Below, one piece after another: positions 13,585 to 13,929 of a stretch of DNA of 13,929 nt. Source of the DNA: Phycisphaerales bacterium (GTDB taxonomy: Bacteria; Planctomycetota; Phycisphaerae; UBA1845; Fen-1342); assembly GCA_022839625.1 (NCBI GenBank), contig JALHJL010000085.1:1-13929 (forward strand), in the 5' to 3' direction. The position numbers were made by a program, and so were the translations under genes. Positions within the stretch are counted from its first letter, which is position 1, and the number at the start of each line of letters is the position of its first letter. The notes under the pieces were generated by a model. That model worked only from the letters and a program-made list of their open reading frames with translations, did not search any database and was not told the origin of the DNA.

Positions 13585-13929
13585 GTGCACGGGCGGACGA
13601 TCGCCCGCTTCCTTCTCCTGCAGTAGGGCAAAGCTCTGCTTTGCCTCCGCTGGGACCGGCACACGACCGCCCACCACCTTTCCCGCAGTAGGGCAAAGCT
13701 CTGCTTTGCCTCGCCTGGCAGGGGCGGACGATCGCCCGCTTCCTTCTCCTGCAGTAGGGCAAAGCTCTGTTTTGCCTCGCCTGGGACCGGCACACGACCG
13801 CCCACCACCTTTCCCGCAGTAGGGCAAAGCTCTGCTTTGCCTCGCCAGGGACCGGCACACGACCGCCCACCACCTTTCCCGCAGTAGGGCAAAGCTCTGC
13901 TTTGCCTCCGCTGGGACCGGCACACGACC
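13585..13929 (+). repeat. Composite ~65-bp repeat array with hairpin core, running off the window end
   Basis: Units start with GCAGTAGGGCAAAGC at 13620, 13685, 13751, 13816 and 13881 (last incomplete); lengths are 65, 66, 65 and 65. Each opens with a 19-nt perfect hairpin, GGCAAAGCTCTGCTTTGCC, then a variable CTCGCCTGG-type link and one of two second halves. Type A (ACCGGCACACGACCGCCC and a CACCACCTTTCCC tail) follows units 1, 3 and 4 and begins in unit 5. Type B (GGGCGGACGATCGCCC and a CTTCCTTCTCCT tail) follows unit 2 and precedes unit 1. A and B are related to each other. The unit at 13751 has a C-to-T change in the hairpin that leaves a G-U pair. Confidence 0.9.

Noticed and set aside
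12821..13822. 333-codon plus-strand frame
   Set aside because: It opposes the better supported minus-strand gene and continues through repeats; no recognisable domain or ribosome site.
12661..13923. 420-codon minus-strand gene
   Set aside because: Only the last 174 codons have protein character and a ribosome site (AGGAGG before GTG 13185). The rest is translated repeats.
13585..13929. CRISPR array
   Set aside because: Intervals are not unique: two related segment types recur, and no cas gene is present in the window.

Overview
The window looks like chromosomal DNA of a high-GC bacterium of the Planctomycetota, most likely a Phycisphaerae-type lineage. This is inferred from three large secreted proteins that end in the same dockerin-like 'GDxNCDGxVDFxDINPF' module, from the 'DCNxNGxPDECD' calcium-binding-type repeats in two of them, and from the density of short dispersed hairpin repeats. 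No rRNA or marker gene is present to fix the taxonomy.

Layout. Positions 1-175 hold the last 57 codons of an ISKra4-like transposase. Next comes a run of three plus-strand secreted multidomain proteins: a subtilisin-family (S8) protease with Ig-like and dockerin-like modules (341-2821); a trypsin-fold, lysyl-endopeptidase-like protease with BACON-like, jelly-roll and dockerin-like modules (3212-5662); and a beta-propeller-like protein with a second copy of the same jelly-roll and dockerin-like modules (5812-8976). Converging on the third is a minus-strand sugar-phosphate transferase of the PglC/WbaP small-subunit type (8981-9682). A 516-base gap follows, carrying an inverted pair of 40-nt palindromic elements, then tRNA-Gly(GCC) at 10199-10270. 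Beyond the tRNA lie a decayed winged-helix fragment, a tandem 30-bp repeat array, a minus-strand membrane zinc-ribbon protein (10768-11031), a hairpin-rich divergent intergenic region, a 52-residue plus-strand membrane protein, an alpha/beta hydrolase (11714-12496), and a minus-strand 174-residue protein that resembles phage structural proteins (12661-13185). The end of the window is almost entirely repeats: a 33-bp tandem repeat and a ~65-bp composite repeat array that runs off the edge.

How the parts relate. The three secreted proteins share C-terminal modules and probably share an export or surface-anchoring fate; no cohesin or scaffoldin is visible. The most unusual signal is non-coding. 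The 30-bp array (10541-10774) and the 65-bp array (13585-13929) are built on the same ~25-nt hairpin core in opposite orientations, 3 kb apart. Their sequence differences keep the hairpin paired through G-U wobbles when read in the GCAGTAG-first direction. The 30-bp array also supplies the TAG stop codon of the zinc-ribbon gene. These look like a mobile or expanding hairpin family, not CRISPR. Nothing in the window forms a recognisable defence or biosynthetic system.
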